Shown: piece after piece, positions 7,118 to 15,845 of the stretch
How positions within the stretch are numbered: the stretch's first letter is position 1
Layout: each line of letters begins with the position of its first letter
Notes under the pieces: model-generated
What the model was told of the DNA's origin: nothing
The model's input: only the letters and a program-made list of their open reading frames with translations
Databases searched by the model: none
Assembly (NCBI GenBank): GCA_003167365.1
Contig: PMTM01000004.1
Location: 142,102 to 206,101 of the forward strand
Reading direction: 5' to 3'
Length of the DNA stretch: 64,000 nucleotides
Source of the DNA: Spartobacteria bacterium
Lineage (GTDB): Bacteria; Verrucomicrobiota; Verrucomicrobiia; Chthoniobacterales; UBA10450
Program-made: the position numbers and the translations under genes

Positions 7118-9753
7118 TCGGCCGGGCGCCGCGCCTGGCGCTTTTTTCTGCAATTATGTTGAGCACTGTCAATTTGAACGCCGCGCCTGTTGATGACTCG
7201 GCGGTCATCACTTTTCCACCGAACCAGGCCAAGAAGTGGGTCTTGCCGGACGGCCTCACGGTCATCGTGCAAGAAGATCATGCTGCGCCGGTGGCGAGTG
7301 TGCAGGCCTGGTGCGCTACCGGCAGCGTCGACGAGGATGAAAGGCTCGGCGCGGGATTGTCTCACATCCTCGAGCACATGCTCTTCAAAGGAACCAAGAC
7401 GCAGTCGAGCAACGCGATCGCGCAGAAAATCCAGGACGTCGGCGGTTACATCAACGCTTACACTTCGTTCGATCGCACCGTTTTTTGGATCGACGCGCCG
7501 AAGTACGGCGTCTCCACCGCGCTGACTGTTTTGTCCGATGCGATGATGAACTCGACGCTGCCGCCGGAGGAGTACGGCAAGGAACAGGAAGTGATTCGCC
7601 GCGAGTTCGCCATGAATCTGGACGATCCAGATCGAGTGACGAGCCAGCTTCTTTTCGCGACCGCGTATCAGCGTCACCCTTATCGGCTGCCGGTCATCGG
7701 CGAGATGGGTATTTACAATCAACTGACGCAGGAACAGGTGATGCAGTATTACAAGACGCGCTACGTTCCGAACAATCTCACGTTCGTGGTGGTGGGAGAC
7801 GTCGACGCGGAAAAAGTGCGGCAACAGCTCGCGGATTTCTTCAAAGATTATCCGGAGAAATCGCTCAAACCTGTTTTCATTCCGGACGAACCGCCGCAGC
7901 TCGGACGGCGCGAAGTCCACAACGAGTTCGCGACGGAACTGACGCGGCTTTCGCTGGCATGGCACATTCCGGAAATCACGCATCCGGATGTTCCGGCGCT
8001 TGATTTGCTTTCGACGATTCTGGGCGATGGACGCAGCTCGCGTCTTTATCGCCGTGTCCGCGAAGAAACTGGATTGGCGTTCAGTGTTGGAGCTTTTTCT
8101 TACACGCCGGGCGATCCCGGAATGTTTGGTGTGGATGCGACGGTCGATCCAAAAAAGCGCGAAGCGGCGCAGAAATTGATTTCGCAAATCATCGACGAAG
8201 TGAAACAAGCCGGCGTTACCGCCGAAGAATTGATGAAGGCAAAGAAAATCCAATTGAGCCATCATCTCGATTCGCTCACGACCATGAGAGGCCAGGCTTC
8301 CGACATCGGATCGAACTGGTTGCTTACGCGCAATCTGAATTTCAGCCGGGATTATCTCGTGGCCGTGCAGAAAGTGACGCTGGATGACGTTCACCGCGTG
8401 GCCGTAAAATATCTGGTCGATCAAAACCTGACCGTCGTCTCGCTCAATCCAAAAGGTTCGTTGGCCGCGAAAGGGGAAGAGGCCAAGCCGGTGACGGCGG
8501 GCGAGATTCAAAAATTCGAACTCGCCAATGGATTGCGACTTCTCGTGCGCGAAGACGCCCGATTACCGCTGGTTTCGATTGTCGCTGTTTTCCGCAGCGG
8601 ATTACTGGCGGAAACGCCGCCGACTAACGGCATCACTCGCTTGATGGCGAAAACCTTGCTCAAAGGCACGAAGAAGCGGACGGCCGAGCAAATCGCGAAT
8701 CAAATCGAGGCGGTGGGCGGCGCTATCGGCAGCGACGCAGGCAATAACAGTTGCAGCGTATCGGTCCACCTAACCAAACCGGATCTGAAACTGGGCGTCG
8801 ATTTGCTTTCCGATGTCTTGCTCAACGCGACCATGCCGGAAAAAGCGATGGCGCGAGAAAAGGAAGTGCAGATCGCCGGGATCAAACAGGAAGAAGAACA
8901 ACTCACGGCCGTCGCGCGCAATATCTTGCGTGAAAAACTTTTCAAGAATCATCCGTACGCGTTGCGCGGAAATGGCTCGGTCGAAGCCGTGCAGCGTTTG
9001 ACCCAAAAAGATTTGCTCGAATTTCGCGATCGCTATCTCGTCGCGAAAAATGGGGTGATCTCAGTTTTCGGGAACGTCCGGGCCGCGGAAGTAAAAAAAC
9101 TGTTCGAGCAAGCGCTCGGAACAATGAAGCCGGGCGAGCTTGCTTTGACGAAGGTAGATCCTCCTGACCCGCTGAAGAAGATCGAGAATGTCGAAAGCCA
9201 GAAAGAGAAAGCGCAGAGCGTCCTCATGGTTGGTTACCGCGGGGTGGACATCTTCAGCAAAGATCGATACGCACTCGAGCTGATCGACGAAGCAAGCAGC
9301 GATTTGGGTTCACGCTTTTTCATTCGCATCCGCGAAGAAATGGGCCTGGCCTATTTTGTTGGCGCAACTCAAATGCAAGGCCTTGTGCCCGGGCTCTTCG
9401 CCTTTTATCTCGGGACTGATCCGCAAAAGGTCGAGCCGGTGAAGGCCGCTTTACTCGACGAAATCAGCAAGCTGGCGAACGAAGGCCTTACCAAGGAGGA
9501 ACTCGCGCGAGCCAAGAAGAAATTGGTCGGCCAACAACAGATCGCGAATCAAAGCAACGATTCGTTCGGCTACCAGTGCGCGCTCGATGAGCTTTATGGA
9601 CTCGGCTTCGATCATTACAAAGCGCTTGAACGCGACGTCGAGGGAGTGACGCTGGATGAGATCAAACGCGTCGCCGCAAAATATTTTCGCGACCAACCGT
9701 ATGTCTTAGCAATTGTGCGGCCGCCACCTCCGGCAGCACCGAAGAATAATTGA
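7114..9753 (+). CDS. M16 family zinc peptidase, fused active and inactive halves
   Basis: 879 aa: a signal-like N-terminus (1-23) and two M16 modules (about 35-450 and 455-870). The first carries the inverted zinc motif HILEH (His84, Glu87, His88) with Glu164 as the third ligand, 76 residues further on as expected. At the matching place the second half has RLMAKTLL, so it lacks the ligands and should be a structural partner. The fusion thus encodes in one chain what other bacteria make as an active/inactive pair. Probable role: periplasmic degradation of peptides. Overlaps the upstream gene by 4 bases; DUF1844 follows 3 bases later. Confidence 0.92.
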   Translation: MIGRAPRLALFSAIMLSTVNLNAAPVDDSAVITFPPNQAKKWVLPDGLTVIVQEDHAAPVASVQAWCATGSVDEDERLGAGLSHILEHMLFKGTKTQSSNAIAQKIQDVGGYINAYTSFDRTVFWIDAPKYGVSTALTVLSDAMMNSTLPPEEYGKEQEVIRREFAMNLDDPDRVTSQLLFATAYQRHPYRLPVIGEMGIYNQLTQEQVMQYYKTRYVPNNLTFVVVGDVDAEKVRQQLADFFKDYPEKSLKPVFIPDEPPQLGRREVHNEFATELTRLSLAWHIPEITHPDVPALDLLSTILGDGRSSRLYRRVREETGLAFSVGAFSYTPGDPGMFGVDATVDPKKREAAQKLISQIIDEVKQAGVTAEELMKAKKIQLSHHLDSLTTMRGQASDIGSNWLLTRNLNFSRDYLVAVQKVTLDDVHRVAVKYLVDQNLTVVSLNPKGSLAAKGEEAKPVTAGEIQKFELANGLRLLVREDARLPLVSIVAVFRSGLLAETPPTNGITRLMAKTLLKGTKKRTAEQIANQIEAVGGAIGSDAGNNSCSVSVHLTKPDLKLGVDLLSDVLLNATMPEKAMAREKEVQIAGIKQEEEQLTAVARNILREKLFKNHPYALRGNGSVEAVQRLTQKDLLEFRDRYLVAKNGVISVFGNVRAAEVKKLFEQALGTMKPGELALTKVDPPDPLKKIENVESQKEKAQSVLMVGYRGVDIFSKDRYALELIDEASSDLGSRFFIRIREEMGLAYFVGATQMQGLVPGLFAFYLGTDPQKVEPVKAALLDEISKLANEGLTKEELARAKKKLVGQQQIANQSNDSFGYQCALDELYGLGFDHYKALERDVEGVTLDEIKRVAAKYFRDQPYVLAIVRPPPPAAPKNN

Positions 9754-9756
9754 CCC

Positions 9757-10197
9757 ATGGCTGAACACCAAACCAGTACCCAAAGCGGCGAGCTTTCCCA
9801 GCGCTTCGTCGAGTTCGTCATGATGCACGCGCAGAACGCTGCGCTCTTTCTTGGGCAAATTCCCAATCCAAAGACCGGCCAAGGCGAAGTGAATCTCGAG
9901 CTGGCCAAAATGTTTATCGATCAGCTGGCCATGATTCAGGAAAAGACGCGTGGAAATTTGACCGGCGAAGAGGCCACCGTTTTGCGGAATGCCCTTTCCA
10001 ATTTGCAAATGGCCTACGTCGAAGTTGCGCAACAGGTCGGAAAGGGCGGGGCGCAACCGGCAGCGCCGAGCGTGGATGAATCAAAGCCTGAGGCATCGAC
10101 CTCGGAAGCGCCGGCGAGCGCCGAGCCGCCGCCACCAACTGTTCCGGACGAATCCGAGTCGAAGAAAAAGTTCACCAAGAGTTACGGCTCCGGGTAG
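9757..10197 (+). CDS. DUF1844 protein
   Basis: 146 aa. Residues about 10-90 are a DUF1844 domain (FVEFVMMHAQNAALFLGQIP, then a helical segment with LTGEEATVLRNALSNLQ). The rest is an Ala/Pro/Glu/Ser-rich low-complexity tail ending in a basic KKKFTKSYGSG. Third gene of the Minf_1886-M16-DUF1844 run. No function is established for the family. Confidence 0.85.
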   Translation: MAEHQTSTQSGELSQRFVEFVMMHAQNAALFLGQIPNPKTGQGEVNLELAKMFIDQLAMIQEKTRGNLTGEEATVLRNALSNLQMAYVEVAQQVGKGGAQPAAPSVDESKPEASTSEAPASAEPPPPTVPDESESKKKFTKSYGSG

Positions 10198-10215
10198 CGC
10201 CGCATAAATCGTCCG

Positions 10216-10329
10216 GTCATCCCGAGCGGAGCGAGGGACCTCTCACAGGGGATGGACCTTCTCGGGAAAGAAAATAACACAAGCTGCGAGTGCGAGATCC
10301 TTCGGTCGCCGCAGCTACCTCAGGATGAC
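10216..10329. repeat. dispersed palindrome family A, copy 1
   Basis: Imperfect inverted repeat of about 114 bp with ends GTCATCC and GGATGAC. The left arm continues CGAGCGGAGCGAGGGACCT. It fills the gap between the DUF1844 and mlaD genes, which converge. Confidence 0.8.
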
Positions 10330-10354
10330 AAAGCGCGCGGCTGGCGAACGCGAA

Positions 10355-11377
10355 TTATCGCTCGCCCGCACGCTCGACTGGTGTCGGGCTCGCCTTGGCT
10401 TTGGTTGATTTCCGGACGGTGATGGTTGTTTCCGCGGGCGCAGGCGTCGATGATTTCTCGGGAGATTTCTTCGTGCTCGGCCAAACCAAACGCCACGGCT
10501 GAGATTTTACGTTCTCAGTGAGTTCTTTGATGTTTTCTCCGGCTTCCTTTATCTGAGGCTCGAGGCCGGTCATCATCGATTTCAATTTGTCGGATGAGAC
10601 GCGAAAATTCTGCAAGGTCACTTCGAGATTATGATTTGCCGAAAGATCGTTGCTGATCTCCTCGATGTTCTTAAGCGAATGCGTGAGCGAACCTTCCGGC
10701 GCGGTTAAACTGACAAGATGTTCGCCGAAAGTTTTGAATTGCGCGAGCGCTTGATTGAGCTCCGAATTTTCGTCGGTGATGTGATTTAAATTTTGCGCCG
10801 TTGCCTCGAGTTCTTTCATGGTGGAGGTCGCTTCCGCTGCGACTGGCTTGATTACTTCGAGCATGTTGGATACGGCTTCGCTGAAATCGGGAGTGCGTTC
10901 GCCGGCGAACATCTCGCCGTCGTGCGCGCGGCCGGACTCTTCGGTCCCTTGGGTAATATCCATCGCCATCTCGCCGAGCAACCCGAGCTGCATCAGCCGG
11001 GTCTGCGCATCGCGATAGACCAACGCATTCTTGTCCACTTGCACGTCGATGCGCACCTCGAACTTCGGTTTGCTGTTCGCCGGCATGGGCGTCGCGTTCG
11101 GGTCGGGCGGACGAATGGACGCGGCAGCTTCTTGTGCGCGCGCATCTTCTTCGCGTGAGACGGGCGATGATAATCGGTGGACTTGCCCAATCTGGCGCCC
11201 GGCGAGCATGACCGGGGCGCCGAGTTTAATTCCCGCCGCGTTATCCACGTAAATCTTATAAATGACGAGCGGCCGGAAAAGTCCCGGCGCGCCAAGCAGG
11301 ATAAGAACTCCTACAATCACCGCCACGGTCCCCACCACCAGGAGGCCGGTCAGGATTTCATTTCGTTGCAATTGCAT
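10355..11377 (-). CDS. mlaD: MlaD-type MCE protein
   Basis: 340 aa. One N-terminal transmembrane helix (about 9-31) is followed by an MCE domain beginning YKIYVDNAAGIKLGAPVMLAGRQIG. The MCE domain carries a Pro/Ala-rich insertion at about 85-110. The C-terminal part is a long helical region (about 175-290) and a basic, Pro-rich tail. In this family the protein forms a periplasmic ring that shuttles phospholipid for the MlaE-MlaF inner-membrane transporter. Its start overlaps the end of the ATPase gene by 20 bases. Confidence 0.9.
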   Translation of the reverse strand: MQLQRNEILTGLLVVGTVAVIVGVLILLGAPGLFRPLVIYKIYVDNAAGIKLGAPVMLAGRQIGQVHRLSSPVSREEDARAQEAAASIRPPDPNATPMPANSKPKFEVRIDVQVDKNALVYRDAQTRLMQLGLLGEMAMDITQGTEESGRAHDGEMFAGERTPDFSEAVSNMLEVIKPVAAEATSTMKELEATAQNLNHITDENSELNQALAQFKTFGEHLVSLTAPEGSLTHSLKNIEEISNDLSANHNLEVTLQNFRVSSDKLKSMMTGLEPQIKEAGENIKELTENVKSQPWRLVWPSTKKSPEKSSTPAPAETTITVRKSTKAKASPTPVERAGER

Positions 11378-12149
11378 CTTGGCTTCCTTCCAGAATGGGG
11401 CCTTCTGTGCTTCCGCTCAAGAATTGAGCGACCACGGGATTGTTCGATTGCTTGAACTGCTCAGGCGGGCCGTCTTCAATTATTTTTCCTTGATAAATCA
11501 TAGCCATTCGCGTGCCGATGCGAAAGGCGCTCTCCATCTCATGGGTCACGATGACCGAAGTCACCTGCGATTTTTCCGTCAGGCTGATGATTAATTCGTC
11601 GATCACCGAAGCGATGACCGGGTCGAGACCGGCCACCGGTTCGTCGAAAAGGATCAGTTCCGGTTCCATGACCAACGAGCGCGCCAGGCTCACGCGCTTT
11701 TTCATACCGCCGCTCAACTCCGATGGCATCAATTTTTTCGAGTCTTTCATGCCGACCAGATCGAGTTTGGCATCGACAATTTCGTCGATCTCGTCGCGCG
11801 AATTGTCAGTCAGCTCTTCGAGTGGAAGCGCGACATTGTCGCGAACGTTACGAGAACTGAGCAGCGCTGAGTATTGATAAACCATTCCGATGTGCCGGCG
11901 AACCTGCTGGAGTTTACGGCGTCGTAGCCGCGTGATTTCAAATTGTTTAAAAAAAATTGATCCTGCGTTGGGCTGCAGAATTCCCAGAATCAACCGTAGA
12001 ATCGTGCTTTTGCCGCTGCCACTTTGTCCCATGATCACGAGACGATCCAGCGGATTGACTTGGAGCGACACTCCGTCGAGCACTTTTTTTTCGTCGAACT
12101 GCATTTTCACATCGCGCAGTTCGGCCACGTGGGAGGAGGGTGCGGTCAT
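11358..12149 (-). CDS. mlaF: MlaF-type ABC transporter ATPase
   Basis: 263 aa from the ATG at 12149. The open frame extends to 12467, but the extra residues are arginine-rich antisense-like sequence over the permease gene. It has Walker A GQSGSGKST, signature LSGGMKKR and Walker B LILFDEP, and the typical start VAELRDVKMQF. It powers phospholipid transport with the permease. ATGA overlap with the permease stop (12146-12149) indicates coupling. Confidence 0.93.
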   Translation of the reverse strand: MTAPSSHVAELRDVKMQFDEKKVLDGVSLQVNPLDRLVIMGQSGSGKSTILRLILGILQPNAGSIFFKQFEITRLRRRKLQQVRRHIGMVYQYSALLSSRNVRDNVALPLEELTDNSRDEIDEIVDAKLDLVGMKDSKKLMPSELSGGMKKRVSLARSLVMEPELILFDEPVAGLDPVIASVIDELIISLTEKSQVTSVIVTHEMESAFRIGTRMAMIYQGKIIEDGPPEQFKQSNNPVVAQFLSGSTEGPILEGSQDAIATK

Positions 12150-13003
12150 GTCGGAAAGAAAATGGTGTAAATCGTGTTGTAGAGCGTATCGACGCCAATC
12201 ACGACGGTGATGGCGGTGACAACGCTCGAGGTGGTCGCGGCCCCGACGCCGGCGGCGCCGCCGTTCACGGTCAATCCGCGATAACAAGCGATCCCGCCGA
12301 TAATCAAGCCAAACATCAGGCTTTTTAGAATGCCAGTAATAATGTCGCGAATGAGCAACGCGTCGCGGACAAGATCGATAGAATAGACGAAAGCCATATT
12401 GAAGTAGGCTCGACACACCAGGCTGCTCGCGAAAATCGCCGCGATATTCGAGATGGTGGACAAACAAGGCATCAGGAAAAAGAGGGCGAGCATTCGCGGC
12501 GCGACCAGAAAACGCAGCGGCCCGATTCCCATTGCTTCAATCGCTTCGACTTCCTCGGAAACTTTCATCGTTCCAAGCTCGGCCGTAAACGCCGCGCCGA
12601 TTCGCGCCGCGAGCATGATTCCGGTAAGGAGCGGCCCCAGCTCCCGTGTGAACCCGATCGCGACCAAGCCGGGAACCAAGCGCTCGGTTCCAAATCGTTC
12701 CAGTTGGTAACCGGTTAGCAAAGCCATCGTCAACCCGAGAAAAAATGAAACGAGGCCGACCAGCGGAACCGATTCGACGCCGGCGCGCTCGGTGTGCTGA
12801 AAAAAACTTGCCGCGCGAAACGGGACCCGGCCTTGCCGGACACGGTCAATCGTTTCATCGAGAGTATGTGCGATGAACCAAAACATGGCGCCGACTTCTC
12901 GAAGAAAGCTGCGGCCAAGCTGACCGATTCCTCGTACGACCACGACCGGATTTGTCGACAGGGTCTCGCTTTGCGCCCCGGTGCCTGTATGCGTGTTTGC
13001 CAT
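12146..13003 (-). CDS. mlaE: MlaE-type ABC transporter permease
   Basis: 285 aa, the usual length plus a short N-terminal extension. Membrane helices lie at about 82-105, 115-135, 180-205 and 255-280; the motifs TRELGPLLTGIMLAARIGAA and EVEAIEAMGI are family hallmarks. First clear gene of the Mla operon. A small open frame ends 22 bases upstream. Confidence 0.93.
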   Translation of the reverse strand: MANTHTGTGAQSETLSTNPVVVVRGIGQLGRSFLREVGAMFWFIAHTLDETIDRVRQGRVPFRAASFFQHTERAGVESVPLVGLVSFFLGLTMALLTGYQLERFGTERLVPGLVAIGFTRELGPLLTGIMLAARIGAAFTAELGTMKVSEEVEAIEAMGIGPLRFLVAPRMLALFFLMPCLSTISNIAAIFASSLVCRAYFNMAFVYSIDLVRDALLIRDIITGILKSLMFGLIIGGIACYRGLTVNGGAAGVGAATTSSVVTAITVVIGVDTLYNTIYTIFFPT

Positions 13004-13025
13004 GTCGAGGGGAAGGTGCCTTACT

Positions 13026-13250
13026 TCACCGTGGGGAAAAGCAGAAAGTGAAAAGGGGGAGACGCCGCCGGAGCCGAGCGGTGCCTTCGAGCATTAGGTC
13101 TTTCTCGCCAAGCGTGGTCGAGCCGACATCGAGAATCGCCTGTCGAGGCTTGAGAAATTGCCGCATCAACTCGAGGTTTCTTGCTAACGCGCCGGAACCG
13201 GGCGAAGAACTTTCGCCGATGACGTTTAGCGGTGAAATTAATTTGGCCAT
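13026..13250 (-). CDS. possible small protein upstream of mlaE
   Basis: 74 aa open frame in the otherwise empty stretch before mlaE, with ATG at 13250. It is basic and shows no motif I recognise. Its first 19 bases overlap the start of the divergent asparaginase-type gene. The frame may be real, as first gene of the Mla operon, or fortuitous; evidence is weak. Confidence 0.3.
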   Translation of the reverse strand: MAKLISPLNVIGESSSPGSGALARNLELMRQFLKPRQAILDVGSTTLGEKDLMLEGTARLRRRLPLFTFCFSPR

Positions 13251-14260
13251 CTAAAACCCTGCTCGCAGTCGCGCTACTGAGTGCGTCCGCATTTGGGCAG
13301 CAAACTATGCAAACAGGTCAGAAGAAGTTTGGGCTCGTGATTCACGGTGGGGCTGGAACGATCGAGCGTAGCAACTTGACTCCGGAACGCGAGCGCGAGT
13401 ATCGCGCCGGGCTGGAGCGCGCGCTGGCCGCTGGTTACGAGATTTTGAAACGAGGCGGATCGAGCCTCGACGCGACCGAAGCGGCCGTGCGTGTGCTCGA
13501 AGACGATCCACATTTCAACGCGGGGAAGGGCGCGGTGTTTACCAATGCCGGAACCAACGAGCTCGATGCCGCGATTATGGACGGCAAGACGCTTAAGGCC
13601 GGGGCGGTGGCGAATTTACGCCACATTCAAAATCCAATCGGCCTCGCCCGCATGGTTATGGACAAATCGCCGCACGTTTTGATGACGGGCGACGGGGCCG
13701 AAACATTTGCCAAGGAAAATGGCGTTCCGATTTTGCCGGATCAAAAGTATTTTTTTACGCAGGAGCGCTGGGACGCGCTGCAGAAAATGAAAGCGGCTGA
13801 GAAAAATGGCGGCGTGGGCGAAAAAAAATTCATTATTTCGGATCAAGATCGACACGGCACGGTCGGTGCGGTTGCGCTCGATCAGAATGGAAATCTCGCT
13901 GCGGCCACATCGACCGGCGGAACGACGAACAAAAAAGCCGGCCGCGTTGGCGATTCGCCCATCATCGGTGGCGGAACTTACGCGAACAATCAAACGTGTG
14001 CGATTTCGTGCACTGGAGATGGGGAATACTTCATTCGCGCTGTGGTGGCTCACGAAACCTCCGCTCTCATGGAGCACCGGGGAATGCCGCTGCGCGATGC
14101 TGCTGAGACCGCGCTCGATCGGGCGAAACAACTCGGCGGTAGCGGCGGCCTGATTGCGATCGACAAAAACGGCGAGATGGCTCTCCCTTTCAACACCAAC
14201 GGTATGTACCGGGGTTATGTCGATTCGCGGGGCAAGTTCGTGGTCGAGATTTACAGATAG
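13232..14260 (+). CDS. isoaspartyl peptidase / L-asparaginase (Ntn hydrolase)
   Basis: 342 aa from a GTG start, chosen because it gives a signal peptide (about 1-22, ending in SAFGQ). Family hallmarks: LVIHGGAGTI near the mature N-terminus and HGTVGAVALD, where Thr210 is the expected autocatalytic cleavage point and nucleophile, followed by TSTGGTTNKKAGRVGDSPIIG trimmed to its core glycine-rich loops. The precursor should split into alpha and beta subunits. An exported version would clear isoaspartyl dipeptides or asparagine in the periplasm. A strong hairpin with T-run follows the stop. Confidence 0.92.
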   Translation: MKLIWPSKTLLAVALLSASAFGQQTMQTGQKKFGLVIHGGAGTIERSNLTPEREREYRAGLERALAAGYEILKRGGSSLDATEAAVRVLEDDPHFNAGKGAVFTNAGTNELDAAIMDGKTLKAGAVANLRHIQNPIGLARMVMDKSPHVLMTGDGAETFAKENGVPILPDQKYFFTQERWDALQKMKAAEKNGGVGEKKFIISDQDRHGTVGAVALDQNGNLAAATSTGGTTNKKAGRVGDSPIIGGGTYANNQTCAISCTGDGEYFIRAVVAHETSALMEHRGMPLRDAAETALDRAKQLGGSGGLIAIDKNGEMALPFNTNGMYRGYVDSRGKFVVEIYR

Positions 14261-14266
14261 AAGTGG

Positions 14267-14285
14267 CGCAAGTTTCCAACTTGCG
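14267..14285 (+). terminator. intrinsic terminator after the asparaginase gene
   Basis: Hairpin CGCAAGTT - TCC - AACTTGCG followed directly by TTTTA, 6 bases after the stop codon. A second, perfect palindrome lies at 14296-14317. Confidence 0.75.
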
Positions 14286-14295
14286 TTTTAACTAA

Positions 14296-14317
14296 GGCGT
14301 TCGCCGCGGCGAACGCC
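14296..14317. repeat. perfect GC-rich palindrome
   Basis: A 22-bp perfect palindrome centred on CCGCGG, with arms GGCGTTCGCCG. It sits between the asparaginase terminator and the GT2 gene start. Confidence 0.7.
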
Positions 14318-14335
14318 TCTACAACTCTTGAGCCC

Positions 14336-15106
14336 ATGTTGCCGCCATTTTCTCTCGTCATCCCTGCGTTCAATGAAGCGTCACGCATCGGCAACACGCT
14401 TCGCGCGACTCTCGATTATCTCGGCGCGGCCAGTCCGCAAAGCGAACTGATCGTGGTGAACGACGGATCGACCGATGCAACATCGGCGATTGCACGCGAC
14501 GTTCTGGCGGCGGCGAAAATCGAAACGCGGTTACTCGAAAATTTTCCGAATCACGGCAAAGGCGCGGCGGTGCGCAAAGGATTGCTCGCCGCGCAGAAAC
14601 CGATCGCATTATTTTCGGATGCCGATCTCTCCACGCCGCTCGAAGAAACGCCGAAGCTGATCGAACCAATCGCGAATAGCGACGTTGATATCGCCTTTGG
14701 TTCGCGCGCGCTCGATCGCAGTTTAATCGGTCATCATCAACCATGGCGGCGCGAACAAGGCGGTCGCGTTTTTAATTTACTGGTGCGGCTCGCTACCGGC
14801 CTGCCGTTTTGGGACACGCAGTGCGGCTTCAAAGCGTTTCGTCTCGATGTTTCTCGCCCAATTATCGAAGCTGCGCGCATCGTCGGGTTCGCATTCGATG
14901 TCGAGTTGCTCTATCTCGCGCATCAGTCTGGATTGCGTCTGCGCGAAGTTCCCGTTCGCTGGGACCATCACGAAGGCAGCAAAGTGCATTTCGTTCACGA
15001 TAGTTTGCGCATGCTGCGCGAAGTGATCGCGCTCCGTTCGCGCGCAAAAACCGCTGTCATCCCGAGCGACGGCGAGGGACCTCGCAAATCATCGAAGGCG
15101 TCGTGA
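14336..15106 (+). CDS. glycosyltransferase family 2 (dolichyl/polyprenyl-phosphate sugar type)
   Basis: 256 aa. N-terminal SLVIPAFNEASRI and VVNDGSTDAT are GT2 nucleotide-binding motifs; the metal-binding DxD is SDADLS (Asp95, Asp97). The later segment DTQCGFKAFR and VPVRWDHHEGSKV resembles dolichyl-phosphate glucosyltransferases, so a polyprenyl-phosphate acceptor is likely. There are no membrane helices. The last 14 or so residues (from VIPSDGEG) are encoded by the left arm of a family A palindrome, so the natural C-terminus has been replaced or extended by the repeat. Confidence 0.88.
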   Translation: MLPPFSLVIPAFNEASRIGNTLRATLDYLGAASPQSELIVVNDGSTDATSAIARDVLAAAKIETRLLENFPNHGKGAAVRKGLLAAQKPIALFSDADLSTPLEETPKLIEPIANSDVDIAFGSRALDRSLIGHHQPWRREQGGRVFNLLVRLATGLPFWDTQCGFKAFRLDVSRPIIEAARIVGFAFDVELLYLAHQSGLRLREVPVRWDHHEGSKVHFVHDSLRMLREVIALRSRAKTAVIPSDGEGPRKSSKAS

Positions 15107-15131
15107 GGTCCCTCGCTTCGCTCGGGATGAC
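15056..15131. repeat. dispersed palindrome family A, copy 2 (short)
   Basis: 76 bp with ends GTCATCC and GGATGAC and a minimal loop. It overlaps the 3' end of the GT2 gene and contains its stop codon. Confidence 0.8.
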
Positions 15132-15191
15132 ACGAGTTTAGATTAGGGTGTTCATTAGAACACCCGCGCGCGATCAACATTCTTCGCGTTG

Positions 15192-15270
15192 TCATCCTAA
15201 ACGGAGCGAAGGATCTCTCATAGGATGGCAGGGCGTTCTATGTCCGCTGAGAATCCAAGCTCGGAGATCG
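15192..15270. repeat. dispersed palindrome family A, copy 3 (left half only)
   Basis: Starts GTCATCC and continues through the internal segment GGCGTTCTATGTCCGCTGAG, but no right arm follows. A truncated copy lying downstream of the GT2 gene. Confidence 0.65.
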
Positions 15271-15343
15271 CGCCCTACCTGTACACAAAGCGGCGCGCAG
15301 ATCAGTTCGTCGCTGATGTTGCGCGCCTGCTCGAATTACTTCG

Positions 15344-15739
15344 CTATTTCTTTACGATCTCTGCGTTCGCTAACATCAGCACGCCTTCTCTTTCGGTCAC
15401 TTTCCCTTTTAAGGTGATCGTCTTGCCCGCGTACTCCGCGAGCTGATCGTTCATCGGCTTGTGTTCGCCGACCACGAGATAGGTTTTGCCTTCGCTCGAG
15501 ATACCGACTGGTCCGCCGCCCTTGATGCACTTGGCCGCGCAAGCCGCATGCTTATCACCGGTCGCGTTATGATCGACGAAACACATCATATCGACGATTT
15601 CGCCGGTAACTGTTTTGGTCGCGTCCGCATCTTTACCGTGCTCTTCCGCGAGAGCCATTGGCGAGAACGCGAGAGCAGTGATGAAACTCGCGGCCACGGC
15701 GACTTTCAAAACTGTGGGTTTGTTTGTTGAATTGAACAT
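15344..15739 (-). CDS. exported protein with conserved Cys/His motif, unknown
   Basis: 131 aa. A signal peptide (about 1-31, ending in PMALAEE) is followed by a compact domain starting TVTGEIVDMMCFVDHNATG and continuing KHAACAAKCIKGGGPVGI. The order Cys, His, His, Cys, Cys suggests metal binding or disulfides. The remaining beta-rich part (GKTYLVVGEHKPMND, LKGKVTEREG) looks like an OB-type fold. Similar proteins are common in this kind of genome, but I know no function for them. Confidence 0.75.
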   Translation of the reverse strand: MFNSTNKPTVLKVAVAASFITALAFSPMALAEEHGKDADATKTVTGEIVDMMCFVDHNATGDKHAACAAKCIKGGGPVGISSEGKTYLVVGEHKPMNDQLAEYAGKTITLKGKVTEREGVLMLANAEIVKK

Positions 15740-15778
15740 GGGGGAATATCAGCCGGCTCGCGCCGCGGTCAATATCAG

Positions 15779-15845
15779 GTAGGGACGCACCTCCGCGGCG
15801 TCCGACTAACGGTTCTGCGGATTCGACGGACGTCTCGGCGAGACA
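15779..15845. repeat. dispersed palindrome family B, copy 1 (degenerate)
   Basis: Begins GGTAGGGACG and contains GTCCGAC and GACGGACGT arms; the right end is eroded. It abuts the carA stop codon. Confidence 0.55.

Noticed and set aside
7021..8511. 496-codon open frame on the minus strand
   Set aside because: Antisense to the M16 peptidase gene; composition typical of a shadow frame.
12150..12467. N-terminal extension of the MlaF frame
   Set aside because: Arg/His-rich and fully inside mlaE in another frame; the ATG at 12149 gives the family start and an ATGA overlap.
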